A stretch of 5,023 nt of DNA from an uncultured Solirubrobacterales bacterium (GCA_903959665.1 CAJBXY010000162.1:1-5023), one strand, 5' to 3'. Numbered from the stretch's first letter, positions 1-5,023 are shown. Notes: generated by a model from the sequence alone, not told the origin. Numbers and translations: made by a program.

Positions 1-427
1 CCGCCGCACCAGCCTCGTCGGCTGTGGCGAAGATGCCACCGCGCATCGCGCCACGGCTTCGCAGATGGCGGACCAGCGCGCGCGTATCGACATCGGTTAT
101 CGCGGGCACCTGAGCGGCTTCGAGCCAGTCAAGCCATCCTTGGCTGGCGGTCGGCGCGTCGGAGGAATTGTCGGCGGCGCGCATCACGACGCCGCGAACG
201 TGAATTCGGCTGCTCTCCATTGCCGCTTCGCTGACGCCGTAATTACCTACGTGCGGCACGGTGAAGGTCAAGATCTGCCCGGCGAACGACGGGTCTGTAA
301 CCGATTCCTGGTATCCGCCCATCGCCGTCGTGAAGACAACCTCGCCGACCGAGCCGGTCGCGTTGCCGCAGAGCTTGCCCTCAAACCGCGCGCCGTCCTC
401 GAGTAGGACAAAACCATCGCTGCTCAC
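1..427 (-). CDS. carA: Carbamoyl-phosphate synthase small subunit, N-terminal part (cut by window edge)
   Basis: CarA is the glutamine-hydrolysing subunit of carbamoyl-phosphate synthetase. It passes ammonia to CarB, which makes carbamoyl phosphate for pyrimidine and arginine synthesis in the cytoplasm. I translated the minus strand from a GTG at 427-425 and found an open frame of 142 codons to the window edge, beginning MSSDGFVLLEDGARFEGKL. It carries the conserved CarA N-terminal features: VVFTTAMGGYQESVTDPS, then QILTFTVPHVGNYG, and near the edge ITDVDTRALVRHLR followed by RGAMRGGI. The class I glutamine amidotransferase domain with its catalytic Cys-His-Glu lies outside the window. The GTG overlaps the TGA of the upstream gene in GTGA. 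An AGGGG Shine-Dalgarno at 440-436, 8 bases before the start, supports this start. The gene is the fifth of a coupled pyr operon, and carB is expected to the left. Identification is firm; whether the rest of the gene is intact cannot be seen. Confidence 0.96.
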   Translation of the reverse strand, partial: MSSDGFVLLEDGARFEGKLCGNATGSVGEVVFTTAMGGYQESVTDPSFAGQILTFTVPHVGNYGVSEAAMESSRIHVRGVVMRAADNSSDAPTASQGWLDWLEAAQVPAITDVDTRALVRHLRSRGAMRGGIFATADEAGAA

Positions 428-963
428 TTGATTAGCCCCTGAATCTCTTTGAAGTGTGGGTTCTTTGCGTCCTTCATCAGCTCAAAACAGATCGATTCAA
501 CGCTCGACGGCACGGCGCCGGCCAGCGAGAGCCGGTCGATCGCCAGCGCGCGGTCATCGGTGCTGCGCGAACCAAGCGCGTCGCAGGCCAGCCAAACTTC
601 GGCGTCGGCAGCGAGCAGATCGAGCACGCTCTGGGCAACGCAGATGTGTGTTTCGGTGCCGCAGACGATCACTTGATCGCGCCCGGCCAACGAGAAGCCT
701 TCGGCGCGGGCAGCGGAGAAGGTCGTCTTCTCGAACACCACCGCCGCCGCCAACGAGTCGCTTAGCTCCGGAACGGTGCTGCCCAGCCCCTTTGGGTACT
801 GCTCGGTAACGATGATCGGCATCTCGAGCAGCGTCGCGGCGCGGGCAAGGATCTTGGCGCGGGCGACGATCTTCGCGGCGTCGGGGATGACGTCGCGAAA
901 GGCTTCCTGAATGTCGACGACGAGCAGCGCGGCCCGGCCTGGCTCTAGCCGCGCAACCTTCAC
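424..963 (-). CDS. Isochorismatase-family cysteine hydrolase (ISOC1/YcaC-like) inside the pyr operon
   Basis: A 179-residue cytoplasmic alpha/beta hydrolase of the isochorismatase-like (cysteine hydrolase) superfamily, full length for the single-domain type. The expected Asp-Lys-Cys triad is visible: D17 in LLVVDIQEAF, K79 in VFEKTTFSA and C108 in VCGTETHICVAQSVLDLL, with the usual G-T-E turn before the cysteine. The C-terminal segment SICFELMKDAKNPHFKEIQ (residues 157-175) resembles the ISOC1/ISOC2 and YcaC group more than true isochorismatases or nicotinamidases. The family hydrolyses amides, ureides, carbamoyl compounds or vinyl ethers, so the substrate cannot be read from the fold. The GTG start at 963-961 overlaps the pyrC stop (GTGA). 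A GAGG Shine-Dalgarno at 974-971, 7 bases upstream, supports it. The 3' end overlaps the carA start in the same way. That tight coupling suggests a role tied to pyrimidine or carbamoyl metabolism (inference). Family assignment is secure; function is not. Confidence 0.9.
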   Translation of the reverse strand: MKVARLEPGRAALLVVDIQEAFRDVIPDAAKIVARAKILARAATLLEMPIIVTEQYPKGLGSTVPELSDSLAAAVVFEKTTFSAARAEGFSLAGRDQVIVCGTETHICVAQSVLDLLAADAEVWLACDALGSRSTDDRALAIDRLSLAGAVPSSVESICFELMKDAKNPHFKEIQGLIK

Positions 964-2336
964 TTTGCTGCCTCGCCTGGATCCGGCGCCGCGCTAAGCG
1001 CGAAACTGCGCTGGCGGTAAGCAACGGCGCCGTCGGCAACGGTTAGCAGCACGCGGCCATAGAGCGAGCGGCCACCGAAGGCGCAGTTCTCAGAGCGGCT
1101 TTCATAACCGTCCTCGCCGACACGCCACTCTTGCTCGAGGTCAACGAGAACGAGGTTGGCGCTCTCGCCGATCGTCATCTGTGGGATCTCAAGGCCGAAG
1201 ATCGCGCCGCCGCAGGTCATCTTCTCGATCAGCATCTCGACACTCATCAGCCCACTTCGAACGAGCTCCGTGTAGCAAGCCGCAAAGGAGCTTTCTAGCC
1301 CGGTTGTCCCCATCGGTGCCTGCTCAAACGGCACCTCCTTCTCGTGCGCGCTGTGGGGCGCGTGATCGGTGGCGATGCAGTCGATCGTGCCGTCAATCAG
1401 GCCGCCAATCAGCGCTTGGCGATCGGCCTCAGTCCGCAGCGGCGGGTTCATCTTCATCCGCGTGTCAAGCGTGCGCACCTGTTCTTCGGTAAAGCAGAGG
1501 TGGTGCGGGCTTACCTCAGTGGTCACGTTGTAACCGAGCCGCTTCGCTTCGCGGATCGCCTCGACCGATTCGGCGCAGCTGAGGTGCTGCATGTGGACCG
1601 TTCCGCCCTCGTAGCCAGCGAGCGCTGCGTCGCGGGCGACCATCGTCGACTCGCTGGTGCTCGGAATCCCGCCAATGCCGAGAACAGCACTCACGGCGCC
1701 CTCGTTCATTGAGCCACCGGCCGAGAGTGAGGGATCCTCCTCGTGCAGCGCCAGCACTCCGCCCGACATCTGCTGGTACTGCAGCGCCTTGCGCAGCATC
1801 CCAGCCGACTCAACGGGCATACCGTCGTCGGTGAAGCCGGCGGCCCCGGCGGCGCGCAGCTCCGACATCGCCGTTAGCTCATCCCCTCCCAGGCCGACCG
1901 TGATCGCTGCAAGGAAACCGACCGGCACCCGCGCCTCACGCCTCGCGGCGTCGCGCAGCGAGCGCATCACTGAAGCTGAATCGACGACCGGGTCGGTATT
2001 CGGCATTGCTAGCACGGCGCAGAAGCCTCCAGCCGCCGCTGAGCGAGTGCCGGTCTCAATATCTTCTTTGTGCTCGTGCCCTGGAGTGCGCAAGTGGATG
2101 TGGGGGTCGACGAAGGCCGGGAAGAGGTGGAAACCGGTTCCGTCAATCTTTTCCGCGTCAGGGCCGGCGCTGAGCGTGCCGGGCTCACCGATCTCGGCAA
2201 GCTGTCCGTCGCTTACGACGACATCGAAGACGCCGTCGATCCCTGCGCGAGGGTCGATCAAATGAGCGCCGGTGATCATCAGGTCGGCCTCGGCCGCTGT
2301 GCCACGGACGAGCAGCTGTTCTCTGCGGCGCGTCAT
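960..2336 (-). CDS. pyrC: Dihydroorotase (class I, zinc amidohydrolase)
   Basis: Catalyses reversible cyclisation of N-carbamoyl-L-aspartate to dihydroorotate, the third step of UMP synthesis. The 458-residue protein is slightly longer than the usual 420-440. An N-terminal beta segment precedes the amidohydrolase barrel. Visible active-site elements are DPHIHLRTPG (residues 77-86; metal ligands H79 and H81, substrate-binding R83), AMPNTDP (110-116), TDDGMPV (169-175, family metal-bridging Asp), ALHEED (196-201, H198), HLSCAESVEAI (251-261, H251), VSPHH (275-279), MNPPLR (296-301) and ATDHAPH (322-328, catalytic D324). NCAFGGRSLYGRV (417-429) is the usual C-terminal composite-domain signature. 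RTPG replaces the commoner REPG, and I take it as a lineage variant. The ATG at 2336 overlaps the pyrB TGA as ATGA. Its Shine-Dalgarno is weak (GGAG, 11 bases away), so translation probably depends on coupling. Coupling to pyrB fits the known noncovalent dihydroorotase-ATCase complexes of some bacteria (inference). Confidence 0.97.
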   Translation of the reverse strand: MTRRREQLLVRGTAAEADLMITGAHLIDPRAGIDGVFDVVVSDGQLAEIGEPGTLSAGPDAEKIDGTGFHLFPAFVDPHIHLRTPGHEHKEDIETGTRSAAAGGFCAVLAMPNTDPVVDSASVMRSLRDAARREARVPVGFLAAITVGLGGDELTAMSELRAAGAAGFTDDGMPVESAGMLRKALQYQQMSGGVLALHEEDPSLSAGGSMNEGAVSAVLGIGGIPSTSESTMVARDAALAGYEGGTVHMQHLSCAESVEAIREAKRLGYNVTTEVSPHHLCFTEEQVRTLDTRMKMNPPLRTEADRQALIGGLIDGTIDCIATDHAPHSAHEKEVPFEQAPMGTTGLESSFAACYTELVRSGLMSVEMLIEKMTCGGAIFGLEIPQMTIGESANLVLVDLEQEWRVGEDGYESRSENCAFGGRSLYGRVLLTVADGAVAYRQRSFALSAAPDPGEAAK

Positions 2337-3265
2337 GCCGACTGGTGCTCCGGCACCGGATCAAAGGCTCGTGAGGCGGCGAGCAGTTCAAAGAGCACGG
2401 CCATCCGCACGACAACCCCGGCGGCGACCTGTTCAAGAATCAATGATTGGGCGCAGTCGACTACCTCGTCGGAGAGCTCTACTCCGCGATTGACCGGCCC
2501 TGGGTGCATCAGCAGCGAGCGGGCACCAAGCCTGCGCCCGTCGATCTGGAAGAGCGAGGCGTATTCGCGCAGACTCGGCAGGTATGCCTGCTGCATCCGC
2601 TCGTTCTGCATCCGCAGCGCGTAGACGACGTCGGCCTCTTGAAGATCATCGAGCGAGTAACGAACCTCTACGCCCATCGCTTCGATGTCACGTGGGAGCA
2701 GTGTCGGCGGCCCAGCAACGGTTACCTGCGCCCCCATCTTCTGGAAGCCAAGGATGTTCGATCGGGCAACGCGCGAGTGGAGTACGTCGCCGACAACCCA
2801 GATCTTTACGCCGTCGAGCGAACCGAGACGGCGTGTGAGTGTGTAGATGTCAAGCAGTGCCTGAGTTGGATGCTCATGCTTGCCGTCGCCCGCGTTGATG
2901 ATCGCGGCGTCGGTCCACTCAGCGACCAGCGCAGGTGCGCCGGCCCAAGGGCAGCGGACGACGATCGCGTCCGGGCGATGGGCGCTGAGCGTCTGGACGG
3001 TGTCTTTGAGCGACTCGCCCTTCTCCGTCGAAGAGCCAGAGGCGCTGAAGTTGACGACGTCGGCGCTTAGCCGCTTGGCGGCAAGCTCGAACGAGCTGCG
3101 CGTGCGGGTGCTCGCTTCGTAGAAGAGGTTGAGGACGGTGCGGCCGCGCAGCGCGGGCACCTTCTTGATCTCGCGCTGATGGTTCTCCGAGAATGCCGCG
3201 GCTCGAGCACAGATCCGTTCGATGTCCTCGCGGCTTACGTCCTCGATGCTCAATAGGTGCTTCAT
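2333..3265 (-). CDS. pyrB: Aspartate carbamoyltransferase catalytic subunit
   Basis: Transfers the carbamoyl group from carbamoyl phosphate to L-aspartate, the committed step of pyrimidine synthesis; the catalytic chain acts as a trimer. The 310-residue length is normal. Carbamoyl-phosphate site: FYEASTRTRSSFE (residues 48-60), SSTEKGESLKDT (78-89, loop lysines K82 and K87), and GDGKHEHPTQALLD (126-139, with the HPTQ motif). Aspartate-side residues: GDVLHSRVARS (159-169), ALRMQNER (216-223) and HPGPVNRG (254-261). The aspartate-site motif ALRMQ separates it from ornithine carbamoyltransferase, as does the pyr context. No pyrI regulatory-chain gene is seen, which matches non-enteric ATCases. 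The ATG at 3265 shares ATGA with the pyrR stop, and a GGGGA Shine-Dalgarno at 3276-3272, 6 bases upstream, supports the start. All key residues are present, so it should be active. Confidence 0.98.
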   Translation of the reverse strand: MKHLLSIEDVSREDIERICARAAAFSENHQREIKKVPALRGRTVLNLFYEASTRTRSSFELAAKRLSADVVNFSASGSSTEKGESLKDTVQTLSAHRPDAIVVRCPWAGAPALVAEWTDAAIINAGDGKHEHPTQALLDIYTLTRRLGSLDGVKIWVVGDVLHSRVARSNILGFQKMGAQVTVAGPPTLLPRDIEAMGVEVRYSLDDLQEADVVYALRMQNERMQQAYLPSLREYASLFQIDGRRLGARSLLMHPGPVNRGVELSDEVVDCAQSLILEQVAAGVVVRMAVLFELLAASRAFDPVPEHQSA

Positions 3266-3825
3266 GCCGCGTCCCCGGTGATCGCAGCTTCAGCGTCGCC
3301 GATGACAACGCGGTCAACGCCATCGGTCTCTTCGACTTGGACGAAGACGCGCTCGCCGGGCGCGGTCGGCAGGTTCTTGCCGATGTAATCAGGGCGGATC
3401 GGCAGCTCGCGGTGGCCGCGGTCGACGAGCACCGCCAGCTGCACGCAGGCAGGTCGCCCATAAGCGAACAGCGCCTCAATCGCGGCGCGAACAGTGCGGC
3501 CGCTGTAAAGAACGTCGTCAACGATTACGACGGTCGCCCCGTCAAGCGGAAAGTCGATTTCCGTCGAGTAAACCTGTGGTGCTTCAGGACGCTTGCCAAG
3601 GTCGTCGCGGTAGAAGCCGATGTCGAGCAGCCCGAGCGGAATCTCGGTGCCGGTGAAATCGTTCAGGAGAGCGACGATGCGCCGCGCGAGAACTGCGCCG
3701 CGACTGTGAATCCCAACAATCGCAAGCTGGGAAGGATCGGTGTTGCGTTCGAGGATCTCGTGAGCGATGCGGGTTAGCGCCCGGCTTAGCTCTTGATCGT
3801 CTAGGACGACATTCTCTTTGCTCAT
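3262..3825 (-). CDS. pyrR: PyrR, pyrimidine operon regulator / uracil phosphoribosyltransferase
   Basis: PyrR is an RNA-binding type I phosphoribosyltransferase. With UMP or UTP bound it attaches to a loop in pyr mRNA leaders and lowers expression; many members also make UMP from uracil and PRPP. From the ATG at 3825 the protein has 187 residues, near the usual 180. Seen are the N-terminal ALTRIAHEILERN (residues 16-28), GIHSRGAVLARR (38-49), GFYRDDL (70-76), the PRPP loop VVIVDDVLYSGRT (99-111) and VDRGHRELPIRPDYIGKN (134-151), all typical of PyrR. An upstream in-frame ATG at 3891 would add 22 residues with no family resemblance. It would also run through the leader hairpin, so I prefer 3825, which has an AGAAGGG Shine-Dalgarno 8 bases before it. 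It is the first gene of the coupled unit, so control at its own start would spread to pyrB, pyrC and onward. Confidence 0.96.
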   Translation of the reverse strand: MSKENVVLDDQELSRALTRIAHEILERNTDPSQLAIVGIHSRGAVLARRIVALLNDFTGTEIPLGLLDIGFYRDDLGKRPEAPQVYSTEIDFPLDGATVVIVDDVLYSGRTVRAAIEALFAYGRPACVQLAVLVDRGHRELPIRPDYIGKNLPTAPGERVFVQVEETDGVDRVVIGDAEAAITGDAA

Positions 3826-3833
3826 AGATCCTG

Positions 3834-3840
3834 CCCTTCT
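3834..3840 (-). promoter_or_regulatory. pyrR Shine-Dalgarno (AGAAGGG)
   Basis: AGAAGGG on the minus strand ends 8 bases before the ATG at 3825, the best-spaced ribosome binding site upstream of pyrR. It decides the start against the upstream ATG at 3891. Its last six bases lie in the lower stem of the predicted PyrR hairpin. A second purine patch, AGGA, sits only 3 bases from the ATG and is probably too close. Confidence 0.7.
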
Positions 3841-3865
3841 TGGCCTCTCGGACCGAGTTAAAGGG
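3834..3865 (-). promoter_or_regulatory. Predicted PyrR-binding hairpin in the pyrR leader that covers the ribosome binding site
   Basis: Read on the minus strand, 3854-3842 is GGUCCGAGAGGCC. It folds as a four-pair stem GGUC/GGCC (including a U-G pair) with loop CGAGA. The Bacillus PyrR-binding consensus is ARUCCNGNGAGGYU: a stem A-U, R-Y, U-G, C-G around the hexaloop CNGNGA. The match covers the U-G and C-G pairs and the CG-N-GA loop bases; one loop base is missing and the outermost pair is G-C instead of A-U. Below it, AACUC opposite AA forms an internal loop. CCCUUU (3865-3860) then pairs with GAAGGG (3839-3834), which contains the pyrR Shine-Dalgarno. PyrR binding would therefore hide the ribosome binding site. 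No terminator with a U-run is present, which favours translational repression over attenuation. The fold was drawn by hand; the five-base loop is the main doubt. Confidence 0.7.
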
Positions 3866-3881
3866 GTGAACTGCTGCGCGC

Positions 3882-3887
3882 ACGTTA
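3882..3887 (-). promoter_or_regulatory. Candidate -10 element for the pyr operon (TAACGT)
   Basis: TAACGT on the minus strand fits the actinobacterial TAnnnT -10 pattern. It lies in the 87-base gap between rnz and pyrR. Initiation about 7 bases downstream (near 3875) would give a roughly 50-base leader containing the whole predicted PyrR hairpin. The -35 region is poor (TTCAGC at a 19-base spacing). Readthrough from rnz is an alternative or additional source of transcript. Confidence 0.3.
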
Positions 3888-3912
3888 GCACCGATTACGG
3901 CGCACTGCTGAA

Positions 3913-4914
3913 TCAATCTTCGCTCTTTGCGGCGCCCTCTTCGGCCGCTTCGGCAAACTGAGCCGCCGCCGCCTGCTCTATCTCAACGTCATCGGGCCGC
4001 AGCAGCCGCGGTCCACCCTTCTCAGCGACAGGAATGTCGATCGCATCGAAATCGCGTGGCACGACAACCTCAGTGAAGACGGCTTCGGCCTCCTCAATTA
4101 TCTTGCGAATCGGGTAGCGGGCGGAGATGTGGGTCAGCGCGAGCATCGCCACTCCTGCCGCCGCGGCAACCTCCGCCGCCTGCTGCGCGGTGCTGTGCAT
4201 CGTCTCCGCGGCTCGGGCCGAGTCCTCTTCAGCGAAGGTTGCCTCGTGGATCAGCACGTCGGCGCCGCTTGCTGCCGCCTCAACCATCTCACAGGGCGCG
4301 GTGTCACCAGAGATGACGATCTTCCTGCCGGCGCGCGGGTCACCGATCACCTGGGCGGGCTCGACGGTGCCAACGCTGTCGCCAGCGACGAGCGCCGCAA
4401 TCTCCTTGCCGTCTGTGATTCCGAGCTCGGCTGCCCGCTCGGGATCGAAGCGACCAGGCCTACCTGCCTCAACCAGCGAGTAGCCCAGAGCGGTACCGCG
4501 ATGGCGAACGTTGAACGCTTCGACCTCATATCCGTCGAATTCGATTGCGTCGCCGGCGTCGAGCTCTGAGATGTGCAGTTCGTAGTCGGTCTTGCCGCTC
4601 GCGATCCCCACCGCAGCGAGCTGTTTCACCGTGCCGCTCGGGCCATAGATGTCGAGCGGCTTCTCGCGCCCGCGCAGCTCAAGCGTGCGGACCAGCCCCG
4701 GAATCCCAAGCCAGTGATCGGCGTGAAGGTGGGTAAGGAAGATTGCGTCGAGGTCGGCTAGGCCGATGCTGCGGATCAGCTGGCGCTGCGTTCCTTCACC
4801 GCAGTCGAACAGCAGCCGGTCGCCGTCGAGGCGCGCGAGCGTCGCGGGCAGGCCGCGGCGCGGCGTCGGCACCGAGCCGCCGGTTCCCGCGAAGAAGAGT
4901 TCGATCTGATCCAC
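3913..4914 (-). CDS. rnz: Ribonuclease Z (tRNase Z, short form)
   Basis: A zinc metallo-beta-lactamase-fold endonuclease that cuts tRNA precursors just after the discriminator base to form the 3' end. The 333 residues fit the short bacterial form (about 300-330). Visible motifs are GTGGSVPTPRRGLPA (residues 10-24), the histidine motif THLHADHWLGIPGL (61-74; H62, H64, D66, H67), metal ligand H138 in NVRHRG, SGDT with bridging D204, H240 in MHSTAQQAAEVA and H262 in LTHISARY. Residues about 155-195 correspond to the flexible arm that grips the tRNA elbow; PGRFDPERAAELGI is typical. The last 25 or so residues are an alanine- and glutamate-rich acidic tail, less conserved than the core. The start is GTG at 4914-4912. 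I see no good Shine-Dalgarno, but a TAnnnT box lies 7 bases upstream, so translation may be leaderless. The gene stands head-to-head with a tRNA gene and ends 87 bases before pyrR. Confidence 0.96.
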   Translation of the reverse strand: MDQIELFFAGTGGSVPTPRRGLPATLARLDGDRLLFDCGEGTQRQLIRSIGLADLDAIFLTHLHADHWLGIPGLVRTLELRGREKPLDIYGPSGTVKQLAAVGIASGKTDYELHISELDAGDAIEFDGYEVEAFNVRHRGTALGYSLVEAGRPGRFDPERAAELGITDGKEIAALVAGDSVGTVEPAQVIGDPRAGRKIVISGDTAPCEMVEAAASGADVLIHEATFAEEDSARAAETMHSTAQQAAEVAAAAGVAMLALTHISARYPIRKIIEEAEAVFTEVVVPRDFDAIDIPVAEKGGPRLLRPDDVEIEQAAAAQFAEAAEEGAAKSED

Positions 4915-4917
4915 GTC

Positions 4918-4935
4918 CGCGAGGGTACCCGCGCG
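4918..4935. repeat. 18-base imperfect palindrome in the rnz/tRNA divergent promoter region
   Basis: The two 9-base half-sites CGCGAGGGT and ACCCGCGCG are reverse complements except at one pair (A4922 opposite G4931), with no spacer. The core GGGTACCC is perfect. It covers the candidate rnz -10 box and sits where the tRNA -35 would be, as expected for a dimer-binding operator. In GC-rich DNA a chance palindrome is possible. Confidence 0.4.
4922..4927 (-). promoter_or_regulatory. Candidate -10 element for a leaderless rnz transcript (TACCCT)
   Basis: TACCCT on the minus strand matches TAnnnT and ends 7 bases before the GTG of rnz, so initiation would fall at or beside the start codon. This fits the lack of a Shine-Dalgarno and the frequency of leaderless genes in actinobacteria. 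The -35 region has no recognisable match. A second box, TACCGT (4947-4942), would give a leader of roughly 20 bases. Confidence 0.35.
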
Positions 4936-4945
4936 AGGCGCACGG

Positions 4946-4951
4946 TAGGCT
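4946..4951 (+). promoter_or_regulatory. Candidate -10 element for the tRNA-Arg gene (TAGGCT)
   Basis: TAGGCT fits TAnnnT and ends 10 bases before the first base of the mature tRNA, leaving room for only a few 5' leader nucleotides. No convincing -35 is found at 17-18 bases (GGGTAC or AGGGTA, inside the palindrome). It shares bases 4946-4947 with the minus-strand box TACCGT. Confidence 0.35.
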
Positions 4952-4961
4952 CAGGGACGTT

Positions 4962-5023
4962 GCGCCCGTAGCTCAGTGGATAGAGCGCCCGCCTCCGGAG
5001 CGGGAGGCCGCAGGTTCGAATCC
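4962..5023 (+). tRNA. tRNA-Arg, anticodon CCG (3' end cut by window edge)
   Basis: The cloverleaf is readable by eye. The acceptor 5' strand is GCGCCCG (4962-4968), followed by TA. The D-arm is GCTC/GAGC (4971-4974 with 4983-4986). The anticodon stem is CCCGC/GCGGG (4988-4992 with 5000-5004), enclosing the 7-base loop CTCCGGA. The anticodon CCG (4995-4997) decodes the CGG arginine codon. A five-base variable region, AGGCC, follows. The T-arm begins GCAGG, then the loop TTCGAAT and the first two bases of the return strand. The window ends before the rest of the T-stem and acceptor, so whether CCA is encoded cannot be seen. The gene diverges from rnz, whose product matures tRNA 3' ends. Confidence 0.95.

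Noticed and set aside
77..86. RTPG instead of REPG after the HxH motif of dihydroorotase (residue positions 77-86 of PyrC) as a possible active-site defect
   Set aside because: The metal ligands and substrate arginine are intact, and the change is conservative in position. I treat it as a lineage variant, not loss of function.
65..406. Plus-strand open frame of 113 codons
   Set aside because: It is antisense to carA, whose conserved CarA motifs occupy the minus strand here. The translated product is arginine-rich and resembles no family; it is a GC-rich shadow.
1657..2265. Plus-strand open frame of 202 codons
   Set aside because: It lies wholly antisense to dihydroorotase. Its serine/proline-rich low-complexity translation and lack of a ribosome binding site mark it as a shadow frame.
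2447..3070. Plus-strand open frame of 207 codons
   Set aside because: Antisense to the motif-rich pyrB gene, with no recognisable domain and no supporting start signal.
3193..3777. Plus-strand open frame of 194 codons
   Set aside because: Antisense to pyrB and pyrR. It reflects the complementary codon pattern of those genes.
3826..3891. 22-residue N-terminal extension of PyrR from the ATG at 3891
   Set aside because: The extra residues do not resemble PyrR. The frame would run through the predicted regulatory hairpin, and the ATG at 3825 has a well-spaced Shine-Dalgarno.
3871..3912. Short direct repeat CAGCAGT (twice, minus strand) in the rnz-pyrR gap
   Set aside because: Two 7-base copies about 25 bases apart are too short to separate from chance in GC-rich DNA, and no regulator motif is recognised.

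Overview
The window looks like a stretch of a GC-rich bacterial chromosome (well over half G+C by eye), most likely from an actinobacterium. The gene order pyrR-pyrB-pyrC-(extra gene)-carA is the actinobacterial order of the de novo pyrimidine operon. The frequent GTG starts and actinobacterial-looking enzyme motifs agree. RNase Z directly upstream of pyrR, and an isochorismatase-family gene in the pyrC-carA slot, differ from the arrangements I know in Mycobacterium and Streptomyces. A less-studied actinobacterial class is therefore plausible, but that is inference.

Layout, right to left because all protein genes are on the minus strand: a tRNA-Arg(CCG) gene on the plus strand, cut by the right edge (4962-5023); a 47-base divergent promoter region with an imperfect palindrome (4915-4961); rnz/elaC for tRNase Z (3913-4914); an 87-base leader region (3826-3912); then pyrR (3262-3825), pyrB (2333-3265), pyrC (960-2336), an isochorismatase-family hydrolase (424-963), and the first 142 codons of carA running off the left edge (1-427). 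There is no gene-free stretch above 300 bases, and I saw no mobile element, CRISPR array or terminator.

How it works together: CarA (with CarB, presumably further left) makes carbamoyl phosphate. PyrB condenses it with aspartate and PyrC closes the ring to dihydroorotate. PyrR senses uridine nucleotides. The five pyr-operon genes are joined by four successive 4-base stop/start overlaps (ATGA, ATGA, GTGA, GTGA), so they form one translationally coupled unit. Upstream of the pyrR start the transcript can fold into a hairpin whose tip closely matches the PyrR-binding loop consensus, one loop base short. Its lower stem would bury the pyrR Shine-Dalgarno sequence. This predicts autogenous translational repression by PyrR, as known in Mycobacterium smegmatis.

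The two points most worth following up are this compact leader and the unexplained amidohydrolase-type gene embedded in the operon.
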